DNA of 64,000 bases, taken from Madurella fahalii (Eukaryota; Ascomycota; Sordariomycetes; Sordariales). Below are positions 12,037 through 22,611 of the stretch, one piece after another. The notes beneath the pieces are model-generated. The model ran no database searches, was not told the origin of the DNA, and saw only the letters and a program-made list of their open reading frames with translations. Position 1 is the first letter of the stretch. Every line of letters starts with the position of its first letter. The DNA lies in contig CM056876.1 of the NCBI GenBank assembly GCA_029876055.1, positions 5,332,001 to 5,396,000 of the forward strand, given 5' to 3'. A program made the translations under genes and the position numbers.

Positions 12037-13857
12037 CTTGGCCTCCTGCGGTATTGACAGAAGGAGAAGACAGTATAGACAGCTGTAGTGACACCCGAGT
12101 AGGTCACCTCATCCCCGTCGAGCCTGAATCGCCTGCGTTCTACTCGCCAAGCAGATAGGTCCGGCTGCGGGCGTCGTCGCTTCTTGCACGCACAGATCGA
12201 AACCAGAGGAAGGTATGCCAGGGGTGCCAGCGGCGCGATTTGCCTAGATCCTCGACCTGAACCAGAGTCCCGAGCGAACAAGAGGCTGCCGGCGGCGGCA
12301 AAAAGGGAGGAAAGGTCGGTGGTCTCGAGCTATCTTGTGTTTTTCACAGGGCGAGTTGGTCGGGCACGAATCGGCTGTTGTGACGGGCGAATCTGCGCTT
12401 GTGGTTTGGCGTTCAGTGTCTTTGGCTGCGACGAAACGTCAGATGTGCGGGGCAGACCGACCGATACAGGATCGAGCGATAGAAATAGGCCTTGGTTCAA
12501 CAAATGTGGGCGGCGCGTCGCTGCTATGATAAGGCTGCAAATGGACCTGCCTAGAATGTGTCGCGTTGCTTCTCAAGATGTTGTTTAGCCGCAGCGCGGA
12601 CATGTGCAGGTTGCCGGTTGGCTTTGTGCAGTCAGTTGACGGTGGCTTAAACTAAACACAACAAAACCGGCCCTGACCATCTGACGGGGGCACAGCACGA
12701 TGAAAGGGTTCACAAAATGTATGGGCTCTGTAAAGTGGGACAATTGAGCGGCCGCAGGAAGAGAGCCAGAGTTTCCGGAACCAGCTCGCGAGCAGACTGA
12801 ATAGAAGATTCGATGTTCGATCATTCCTCTCTTGGGGAAGAGTTTTGGGTCGAGGCCGCTCAGAGACAAACAGATGTGGGGCCTTTACAGCTGTCAAGGG
12901 CAACTCGGGGATTGGGCCAATATTAGCGTCTCCACTAACCGGCAATGACGTACTGGGGTGCCTCCCTGCCTGGACCCGTGAATGCGTGACACGCCTGGAG
13001 TGGCAGGAATGACGGGGCCCAAGATCTCTCTGGGTCTTTTCCTCGGGCTCTGATCTCATCCCGTACTACAGGTATGTCACTGATACTGCTTCCGCGAGAA
13101 GCGGTGAGATCCTACGAGCGCGCGAAGTTGCATCCTCCTTACAGTTACCGTTAGGTCGGTACCCGGAATCCGAGTTGCCAGGAGGTCCATCCGAGAGACT
13201 CGGTTCTCCAGATCGGTGAACACAGCCGCATAACAAACAAATGGCTTTCACCGGCTTTGCGGTCTCTATGAGCAACAGACGACCATGAGACCATGATGAG
13301 CAATCATAGGTTGCATGCGGGGGCCAACAGATGCCTTCAGGCCAAGGTCCCCAACAGAGATGCTGGATGAATCAACCCCAACCCTATGGGGAGGTAACCT
13401 GCTGGAGCGCTTTGTCTCGCCACGTGCCAAAACCTACCAACCATCCCAGATTGTGATAGCGTGCCCAGCTGATGAGTCTGCAAAGCCCTTGAAGCACAAG
13501 CTCATGACCTGCATCTTGCTGCATCACCTCGCGCAAGTCGGAATGCACGTAACTAGCAAGTTGTCGGTGAGATCTTGGCAACGCACGATTCCCAAGTCAG
13601 CGACACTCTGACCGAAACTGACATCCAAGTCCATTGATGCGATTCTACCCCGTACCATTCCCCCCGCCCCCATTCCCTGCCCTTGAACCAATCTCCAGAG
13701 ACGTTTCCATCCGACCTAATTATGCTGACAACCGCCTACGCCTAAGGAAAGGGGAAGAAGGGAAAAAAAAAAAAAAAAAAGCAGAAAAGAGGCCCAGGAA
13801 TCAAACCCCATATTAAATTAGAGTTCCCACTCAAACAGCGCCACTCATGCAAGCCTC
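12037..13857. other. Intergenic
   Basis: This 1.8 kb separates the DnaJ gene start (minus strand) from the INCENP stop. It contains only short open frames without motifs, plus an 18-base poly(A) run at 13763-13780 in the INCENP 3' flank. No RNA gene was recognised. Confidence 0.5.
13763..13780. repeat. Poly(A)18 tract
   Basis: Homopolymer of 18 A on the plus strand, about 80 bp downstream of the INCENP stop (a T run in the sense of that gene). It may assist 3'-end formation or be neutral. Confidence 0.8.
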
Positions 13858-16800
13858 CTACGACATCTCCCGACTCAACTCATACGACCACCCGCCCTCG
13901 CGCCGCATCTTGTCCCTCGCCTGCATATCCTTCTTGATATCATCCTCAGTAAGCCGGTCTGTCCCGCTCCAGTTGGCACTGCTGGTGCGCGCCCGGAACT
14001 TGTGCCACCGATCCTTGCTCTTGTTAAACACCTCCTCCATGTTAAGCGGCGCCGGCGGACCAAACACCTGCATCGGATCCACGCGCTCCTGAGCCAGTAT
14101 CGCCTCCTTGAGCGCCGGAGACTCCGCCCAGGACGCGACGCGAATGTGCGCACCCTCATCGTCGCTCTCGTCGTCGGTTTGGATATCGGGCAGCTCGATC
14201 GATTCCCCGTTCTGGAAGCGCGGCGATGACCGCGCCACCGATTTGGCCGACTTAGGCATGGTGCCTCCCACCGGCCGGCCAGGAGTCTTGTGGGACGGCC
14301 CGGCGGCGTTGGGGTTCGGCGCAAACGGAATGGTGCCCTTGGACAGCTGAGCCATGTCGAGCGGATGGGCAGCCTTGGCTTGGCTGTTGTGTTGCGCCGT
14401 GACCGTTGCTTTGAAGAGATCCCTGCCCGCGCTGGGCGGAGGGTTGGCGTAGCCGTTGCCATACGTGGCCTTGGCCGGCAAATCCTGTTGTTCCAGAGTT
14501 AGTATCTTGTTGTAGGGGCTACTGGCGATGGCGACTTACCTTCTTGAAGCCCCCGGATGGCCTGACCGGCGGCTTGATAATTCGCTGGCTGTCCATCATG
14601 TCGATGTCCTCGTCAAACTCCTCGCTCATGCGCATGCGCTTCCCCTCCTTGGATGGGAAAGACGGCAGCGCTCGCTGTTGCTGAGACCTAGAGCTTTCTT
14701 CGTGCGGATCGTGCTGTAGCGGCCGCTTCCCGTTATTCGAGAGAACCGTATTCACAAGCCGCCCGTCCTGATGCATGGTCGAGCCCAGCCGCGACGGTGG
14801 CCTCATGGGACCTTTGTCGGCTATGCTGTAATCCGGAGGACCGTTCGGCTGTGATCTGACGGCGGGCGGAGGCGCCTTGGTCTGCTTAGCCTTCTCAATG
14901 GCGGCTTTCTTAGCCTGGGCCGCTTTTCGTTCTTCCTCTCGTTGTCGCTCAGCTCTGCGTTCTTCCTCCTGCGCGGCGCGCTTGCGCTCGAGTTCGCGTT
15001 TTGCGTCACGTTTCCGTTGTGCCTCCCGTTCCTCTTGCTCCTTCCGCTTGGCGGCCACTTCAAGTGCCTTTGGGCGGCTGGCCGAAGAGACGGAACTCTT
15101 AAGACTCTGGAGGGAAGGCTTCGTGTGAAGAGAGGCCTGGCTCGCCTTGCTGTTCACCTGTCTCTGAGAGGCATTCGTCTGTTGCCCTAGCGTCTCCTGA
15201 AGGGTGGCCGCCAGAACACTATTCGAAGGATGGAACTGAGAATGCTGAGAGCTGGTTGTGTTCACTCGGATGACTGTTGGGGCCTGCTTAGACTTGACCG
15301 GCGCCTCCTTTGTGGGCTTGACTGGTCGTTTCCCCTGCGCCCTGACCGACGATGCGGTTGTAGGGCGCGGGATTGAGGGAGGGGCGATGGTAGATGTGGC
15401 ATCTGGTATGTCAAGGTCGAGTTCATCGGATAGCGCGGCGGTGTTCTTCCCCTCCTCCCCGGCCTGTCCTTTCGTCTTACCGGGAGTGGTCCCCGTTGTC
15501 TTGGGCGGGCTTCTGGGGGCTCGCTTCAGCGGAGGCCCCGGGGTCCGGAAATCACGTGCTGGGGGTTGGCTGTGCGTCTGCGTAGCGTTTTCCTGCTCCT
15601 TCTGGACGGCAACCTGGCGCTCCATGGCTGCAATCTTCTCTTGCTCCTTGCTGAAAACACGGGCTTTCTCTCGCTCCTGTTCACGAGCTTTTTCGAGTTT
15701 ATCCATCTGTTCGGCCATCCGTTTTGCTTCCCTGAGCTCCTTCTCCTTCTCCTTATCTTCTCTGTCCCGTTCCTTGGCTTCCCGTCGCTCCCTCTCCGCT
15801 GACGCTCGGGTCCTTCGTGTGCTATTGCTACGGGTGGGACTAAGCGGGGCGGACGTGGCCGAAATTTGCTGCGAGAGGTCCGGATATACGACATTATCCG
15901 CTGTCGAAAAGGACTCGATAGAGGGGCCGGGGTGATATCCTAGCCTCGAAGTCGAAGGAGATTGAAGCAGGGACGATTTCCCTTCAGCACTAATTGCTGC
16001 GCTGCTGGCGATCAAGCCTTTGGAGCTCTTCAATAGTGACGACAGCTTGTTCTTGACCTGTTTAAGCGGATTGTCTCTAAATGTCCGGGTTGGGGACCTC
16101 GGTGGGCTAGCAAAGCCGTCCTCGGCTACAGTGGAAAGCGCTGGGTTCGACACAGAAACGGTCTTCTTTAGCGCAACATCGTCCGAGTCGGAGCTGAGCT
16201 GATCGACAGTTGGGAAGGACGGGACAGAAGCAGATTTGGTGTGAGATGGGGTACCGGCCGTCCGGCTAGGACTGTAGGGGGTTTTGCCCGGTGAGCCTGG
16301 CCTGCACTTGGGAAACACAAACTCATTGCCTTCCGCGGTCTCCTTTCCGGTTAGATCCTCAACATTTTCCGAGGGTTCCTTCGAGGGCCGGGGTTCTGGG
16401 CCGGAAGCGGTCACAGCCTTGGTCGGCGGGGCAATCCAGTCATCGTCGTCATCCGAGGGAAACGCTCCGGGGGCAGCCACGGACTGCTTCGGCTTCGGCT
16501 TCGGCTTCGGCGATGCCAACCTCTTGATATCCAAGGCAGAATCCACTTGCGATTGGCTTTGCGCAGTCGACACGCTCTGCTGTAAGGGCTGCAAATTTGC
16601 AATGGACTTTGACGGCCTGGGACCAGTTGATTGTGCTTTCCCAAGCATATTGATCTGATCTTGTAGGCGCTGTGTATATGTCTTGGTGTGCTCGGCGGTG
16701 GCATCCTTCTGGAGAGTAAGCTCATCATCGACGTCCATTTCATCGTCTTCGTCGTCAGCCGGATCCGGGCGAGTGACATGACCCAGGCTCTTTCCGCCGG

Positions 16801-18050
16801 TATGACGGTTGTAGTAGCTTTGACGACTAAAGTCGAGGTGGCTTGTCCTGGATATGCGCGCTCCACTGATGCTTTTCTTGGGACCCAGCGGCTCACGAGC
16901 CGGCAGGGAAGCAAAGTTCAGGCTGCTCTTCCGGACAATTGGTCTGATCGGACTGGAGGCATCCGACGGCGACCTGGCATCATCATCAACACCAGCCTCA
17001 TCGCCGTGGCAATCGCGAGTATCCTTGAAACTCTCGGTGGGCTTCGGGAAACCTTTTTGCGGGCTGGAAGAGGGCAATTTTTGAGGCGACGACTTTTGCG
17101 GCGACTGAACGACTGGTGATCCCATCTTCCTCGGCGAGGGCGACCGTGGAGACATGACAGGTAACCGAGTGCGGGTGGCGAACGGACTGCTGGGCTGTTG
17201 AATTGCGGATGACGGAGTTGGAGCGACGTTGGCTGTCGCGTAGGTCGGGGCCTGCCCTATCTGGTCGTCCTTTGCTGATTGGAATGTTTCTTTGGCAGAT
17301 GCAACTGAAGGACTTGGCTGTTCTACTGGTGCGCTGGGCATTGAGAACTCTGAACCCGCCGCATCCACCCCGCGCTGCGGGCTGTCTGACATCTCAATAT
17401 CTTTGTCGAATTTGTCAAAGTGGTCCAACGGTACGCTATCCAGAGACTGGCTGCCATGATAACCAGAGTCTGCTAGCGAAATGGGAGCCCGAGGCTCCAC
17501 CGGCTGCGGAGGAAGGACCACTGCTGGCTTGGGCGGGCTAGCAGGGCGGGAAGTTGGAGGCTCGGGTTTGTCCTCAGCCACCTGAAATTGAGGGGTCCGA
17601 GGTCGTGCGAGATTTGGACTCGAAAGGGCGTTAGGTGCTCCCTTTGGCGTAGCAGAGAATACGTTAGACAGAGGCTGCGCGAAATTTGTTAGCAGGCGAC
17701 GCGTCTCATAAGCGGCGGCCAGAACACCCACCATGCGAATACCAGGATTTGCTTTCCTCACTGTTCTCGGCGTCTTCCCACGCAGTTTCCCCGGAGTCTT
17801 GAAGAGCTCAGCGACGTTCCTATAGGTGTCGGTTAGCGATGCGATGGCAAGTTGGTCGAAGCCGCGACACGCACATTTGGTTCTCGGAGAATATCTCAGC
17901 CATGTGCTCGTTCAACCAGTCCATCTCATTGCGCGCAGAAAAGGAGAACTCCTCAATCTCGGAGCGCGCAATGCTCAGCGCCGAGTCCCTCTCTTCCGCG
18001 ACCCATGCCGCCGACCCGACCTGGAGACGCGGGCCTCCTCGCATCGCCAT
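13858..18050 (-). CDS. Inner centromere protein (INCENP/Sli15-like), Aurora-kinase partner
   Basis: Three exons, 18050-17875, 17819-14540 and 14484-13858, give 1360 aa. Intron 1 (55 bp, GTGCGT..CTATAG) joins FSENQ to MNVAELFKTPGK; intron 2 (55 bp, GTAAGT, ATACTAAC, CAACAG) joins SGGFKK to DLPAKATYG. The C-terminal IN-box, around residues 1245-1305 (IRVASWAESPALKEAI, PMQVFGPPAPLNMEEVF), is the signature by which INCENP proteins bind and activate Aurora B/Ipl1. Two Glu/Arg/Lys-rich segments near residues 720-800 and 970-1040 look like single-helix or coiled-coil regions, as in other INCENPs. The N-terminus (DWLNEHMAEIF) would be the part that binds Bir1/survivin and borealin-type partners. The rest is Ser/Pro-rich with many SP/TP sites. 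It is longer than yeast Sli15. It is divergent from RAD18 across 648 bp. Confidence 0.92.
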
Positions 18051-18698
18051 TGTCGTGGTTCTGCTCCTCTCGAGACGGATGTAAACAATGCGAGGAATGA
18101 GATGAACAACGAAAAGGGGCTGAGTAATTGAGCGACGTTTATCAGTCAAACTAGCAAACCATGGGAGAGGGATTGCAGAGAAGGCCGATCTTGGTCGAAA
18201 GCTTGGTTTTGGAGCTGGCGGGCGGCTTGGCCGGGTTGCGAATCGAACTCGAAGTTGTGGGTGTCGGCGGGCCGTCTGAAAGCGGTTAGGCATTGTTTTG
18301 ATTGTCTCCCGAAATGGAAAGGTCTGGGCTGAAGAGTCAGGGTGGGGTACTGGGAGCCATCCTGACGCCAGATCACGTGCCGGGATAATGAGGGCTCCGC
18401 ACACAGTGCATTGATTGGAAGAGGAGGCAGATCGGCCAGATCAATCACGACAGAAGATGCCCAGATTGGCATGGGACTTCAGTGCGGTCACAGTGCGCTG
18501 AGAGTGCGCATACAGTACAAAAACCGCAGGAAGTTCGTGGATCTCACTTCGCGCTTGAAAGAGGCGAGTCGCGTCTGCCAGCGGCTCAGCCTGCAGATTC
18601 GGTGATATCGCGCAACGAGCCCGGATCTTGGGTGCTCCGAGTTGAGCAAGCTGTTTTAGGCTGCTCATTGCTTAGAAAATCATTTGCTCCCCGCCAAA
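18051..18698. promoter_or_regulatory. Divergent INCENP / RAD18 promoter region
   Basis: This 648 bp separates the two outward-facing start codons. It contains a CACGTG E-box at 18374-18379 and a CGCGT (ACGCG on the minus strand) at 18570-18574. Both are short motifs that can occur by chance. No coding frame with recognisable features is present. Confidence 0.5.
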
Positions 18699-20170
18699 AT
18701 GGACGCTTTCAACAGCGAAGCCTTCGATGTCCCGGACTCGACCGACTGGCTTGGAACACCGCTCGCAGATCTCATGTCCGTGGAGCAGGCCTTCCGCTGC
18801 CATGTGTGCAAGGACTTCTACAACTCACCGATGGTCACCTCGTGCAACCACACGTTCTGCTCGATATGTATCCGACGCTGTCTTTCGGTCGATGGCAAAT
18901 GCCCGTTGTGCCGGACACTCGACCAGGAATCCAAGCTGCGTGGGAATTGGGCGCTGCGGGAAGCTGTCGATGCATTCGTCAAATCTCGTGCTGCGCTGCT
19001 ACAGTTTGCGAGAACCGCGGCCACTGCTGTTAAGTCGAGCTCACCGAAGCGTAAGGCGACGGAGATGGACGGGCCAGGAGAGGCGGCACAGGGTAACAAG
19101 AGGCCCAGGATGACAACAAGGTCAAGCAAGGCGAAAGCGGTGGAGGCGACTGCTGCGATCATGCGCGAAGAGGTTGATGTACCCGAAAGCAATGACGCTG
19201 CGAACTATGAACCCGAACCCGAACCCGGTAAGTCTTGAGGGTCATCCTGTCCGTGCTAGACCACTAGACTGACTTGCTCTCAGACGATGGCCTCGTTGCA
19301 TGTCCAATCTGCTGGGCCCGGATGAAACCATGGCAAGTAGACAAGCACCTCGATACCTCATGTCCGGAGTCTCCACAGCCAAAAAATGCCTCGACATCTA
19401 CCTCAAGCAGCCGCGGTGGCAGTAGTTTTGGGACTGGTCCGATGTCCTCCGCGAACTCGCCAGCCCGGACAAAGGCCCCAGAACGGCTGCCAGCGCTAGC
19501 GTATTCTATGCTTAAAGATACCGCGCTTCGCAAAAAAATGACCGAGCTGGGGCTCTCCACAAGCGGTCCGCGTCAAATGCTGGAGCGGAGGCACCAGGAG
19601 TGGGTAACGCTCTGGAACGCCAACTGCGACTCGGCCAGGCCAAAAAAGCGCTCTGAACTCTTGCACGACCTAGAGGTATGGGAGCGGACGGTGGGCACCC
19701 GCGCGCCGACCATGTCGAGGGCCGCCAACATGGGAGCCCAGATTAGAGACAAGGATTTTGACGGGGCTGCTTGGGCTGTGAAGCACGACTCCTCGTTCAA
19801 GGATCTGATTGCGAACGCGCGTAGGTCAAAAAGTAAGGTTGAGCAGAAATCCCGAGAGAATAGCCTGCCCGAAGAAGGTCCAAAAGGACCGGATTCAGCG
19901 CAGGACCACAGAACGACGGCGACTACTCCAACGGCTCAACCAATACCGAGTTTCCCAAGGGCAGCCATGGATGGCCTCGGGGAGCCGCCATCAAGCCAAT
20001 CCGAGCTCCCGGATTCCCCATCGAAAAGCGGGGGAGCGTCTACGCACGAAAGCAACAATAATGTTAACATTCTGGCAGACCCAGGGGTGTTGCTTGCGAA
20101 AGAGCTACCATGTCTCTCACGGGCTGGCAGTATAAGCTCGCCTAAGGAACCAAACCGTGCGCCTTCCTGA
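18699..20170 (+). CDS. RAD18: Post-replication repair E3 ubiquitin ligase RAD18 (UVS-2)
   Basis: Two exons, 18699-19227 and 19284-20170, joined across a 56 bp intron (GTAAGT..CTCAG), give 471 aa, close to Neurospora UVS-2. The N-terminal RING is complete (Cys34, Cys37, Cys49, His51, Cys54, Cys57, Cys68, Cys71; RCHVCKDFYNSPMVTSCNHT). A UBZ4-type zinc finger follows the splice junction (CPICW, Cys183/186, His198, Cys203), and a SAP-like DNA-binding segment lies at about 245-285 (MLKDTALRKKMTELGLS). Downstream DKDFDGAAWAVKHD fits the RAD6-binding region. In the known pathway RAD18 with RAD6 monoubiquitylates PCNA at stalled forks. I chose the ATG at 18699 (aaaATGg); a TTG lies 15 bp upstream but is not a normal start. 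The tail is low complexity. Confidence 0.95.
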
Positions 20171-20402
20171 AGTCACGGAATTAACGTGGAATTTGGGAGC
20201 GCTGTAGTCATGTCCTATACATGACAATATACTCTAGTTTATCTGATACCCTGTACATAGATGACAGGCCTCCAGAACCGGGCGGCCGGGAGATACCGAA
20301 CCTTCGTTGCTCATGCATTGACTAGAACCATAAAATTAGAATTAGCAGCCGTGTTTTGTGCACCGGAAAGGATAGGGAGGTGGCTTGTCAAGTAGCCCGC
20401 GG

Positions 20403-21861
20403 CTAGGGCCGCTCCTCCAGGGACATCCTACTCATCATAGCTTCCACGCTTGCCTCGGCCTCATTTCCTTGTTCCCGTTCCCTCCGCTCGGGCTGCACAC
20501 CATCAGGCACCTTCTCGACAACCTCGAGTCGCTTCCGCGTTTCCTCGGCCTCCCTCGCCTTCTCGGCCTCACGGCGCAACCTCCCCGCCTCTTCGACCTT
20601 GTGCCTTTCTTCGAGTTCCAGCGCCGCCATCTCATCCTCAATCTCTGCCTCGTCTACCACTACCGACCCAACCGACTCGGCGAGAATGCTGCTGACCTCG
20701 TCCGTAGCCGCCATCTGCTCGCGCAGACGGTCCACCACCTCCTCGACGCGCTCGGTGCCGCCAATTTGCGCATGCAAGCTCCGTAGCGCCTCGGCGCTCG
20801 ACTCCATGACTCTGACGAGTTGCACGTTGTCCGAAGCCTGCTCAATCCTAGCCGCTACCTCCTCCAACTGATTGACCGTCGCAAACCGCCGCTCCAATGT
20901 CGACTCGGCCAGCTTCTTGGATTTGAGCGCCGCCAGGGCCGCGACGCGGTTGTTTTTGCCGACGGCTTGTTTGGCGGCTGCGGCGAGCTCCTCGATGCGC
21001 TTGCTAAGCAAGGCCGTCTGGTGCGTCAACGACGTGAGCAACTCCTTCAGCTGCGCGATCGAGACGTCTTCTTCTGTAATGGTGGCAGCCTCCTGGACCC
21101 CAGGTGCCTTGATCTTGACTGTACTCCCGTCGTAGAGGATCGCCCCTTTGTCGCGTGATAGAAACTTGAGCAGCACCTCCATATCCGTCTCCGAAAGCTG
21201 CCTCCCGTCTACGAGCTGGTCATTAAACGTCCTGTAGAAGTGCGCCTTGGAGAAAGTCCTCTCGAACCGACTCTGCTCGGCAGCAGCAACGCCGTTTTTC
21301 TCCCCAAACACCTTCCCCGCCTCTTCTACATTAGCTATCACGACAAACTGCCCCGGCTGCAACCTATCACTCTTCAGCATATCCGCGACGCCCAGCTGTC
21401 TCATCGTCCACGCCGCGAGATTCCACACGGACCAGGGCCGTCGGTATATGCTTTCTTTGGCGGCCAAGAACTCGCTTAGCGGCATCAGGTCCCTTGCGGC
21501 GAGCGCCTCACGGACAACTGCGCCAAGAGCGAGGGGGGGGCCGTACTGCTTGGATTCGAGCGCGCGGAGGAGCTGCTCGTCCGAGTGTAGGACGAACAGG
21601 TCCGCGGTTGCTCCCCGTCCGCGTGGGGCGCGGCCCGAGCGGACGATGCGCGCGAGCGCCTTGCGCCATGCCGACACGTTCGCTTGGTAGCCGTCTGGGT
21701 TGAGGGTCCGCTGCGTCTGGAAGTCGGAGTAGAGCGCCGGCAGGCGAGCTCTTGGAGCGGGTTCGTATGTCAGTGGCCTTAACGAAGAGATCGGCTATGT
21801 CAACTCACTTCCTAAAGGCAGGTTCGTGTTCCACGAGATACTCTAATAGTGATTCACTCAT
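20403..21861 (-). CDS. CHM7: ESCRT-III-related SNF7 family protein, CHMP7/Chm7-like
   Basis: Two exons, 21861-21809 and 21750-20403, split by a 58 bp intron (GTGAGT..CCAAG), give 466 aa. Exon 1 encodes MSESLLEYLVEHEPAF, joined to ARLPALYSDFQ. The N-terminal half resembles the winged-helix region of CHMP7/Chm7 (SAWRKALARIV, SVWNLAAWTM). The second half is the helical Snf7 core (SIAQLKELLTSLTHQTALL, LAALKSKKLAESTLERR, QLEEVAARIEQASDNVQLV), and the C-terminus is Glu/Arg-rich helical. Characterised homologues act at the nuclear envelope, recruiting ESCRT-III for sealing and nuclear-pore surveillance. The gene is convergent with RAD18 (232 bp gap). The fused winged-helix plus Snf7 layout favours CHMP7 over VPS20/SNF7. 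Confidence 0.85.
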
Positions 21862-22611
21862 GGTTCAATAATGGGGGCGTGTGACGAGGGAACAGGAAAA
21901 TTAGATGGTCCCCTCAATGCGGCTGCGGGAGCAAGAAGGCACAATGACCTGGAGGTCCTGGGCTGCCTCGACGGAGAACACAAAGCGACGCGCCTCAACC
22001 TCCAGGGTTGCGGAGACGAACCGAACGGCAAAAGACCGGTCAGTTGTGGCAGGCAGAAACGGCAGGGTCCCAGTGACCGGGATGCTCGACGGCAACGCCC
22101 TTCGCGGCCCAGGCTGGTTGGTTGACGTTGCCTGGCAGGTTCAAACAATGACGTGAAGGGACAAGCCTAAGCCGACAGAGAGGCTTTATCTTATCAGCGT
22201 GCTCCATCTGTTTCGCTGCGGCAGGCAGCTGAATGGCGGGGCGCTGTGACCCTGGGCGACCACTGCTCAATTCAGCGCGATGGTTCTATGTAGAGTAACT
22301 TTTAGCGGCCATCAAACCCCAAAGATGACGGGAGCTGATGAGAACCTCCAGGCTTGGCCTGCTGTGGCCACTGAGACTTGGGCTGAACAAAAAGCATAAA
22401 CGCTAGGGAGAGAACAAGCCGGACGGCCTGGCCGAGGACGATCTGTGTACAGAACAAGAGAACTAGACGTTACGCCGCTCCGCCCCCAGTTTGGGGATTG
22501 TAGATGATCCATTTGCAACGCCAACCCATGCTAGTCCAGAGTTGCTGCCTTGTCTATCTCGTCGTTTCTATCAACAGGATGACGGGGCGAAGGGGCCTTC
22601 CGCCCGTTTAT
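21862..22611. other. Intergenic, CHM7 promoter and TRS85 3' flank
   Basis: This 750 bp lies between the minus-strand CHM7 start and the TRS85 stop. Only short motif-free frames are present. Confidence 0.5.

Noticed and set aside
13634..13816. Short frame ending in poly-lysine
   Set aside because: The lysines come from the poly(A) tract; no other support.
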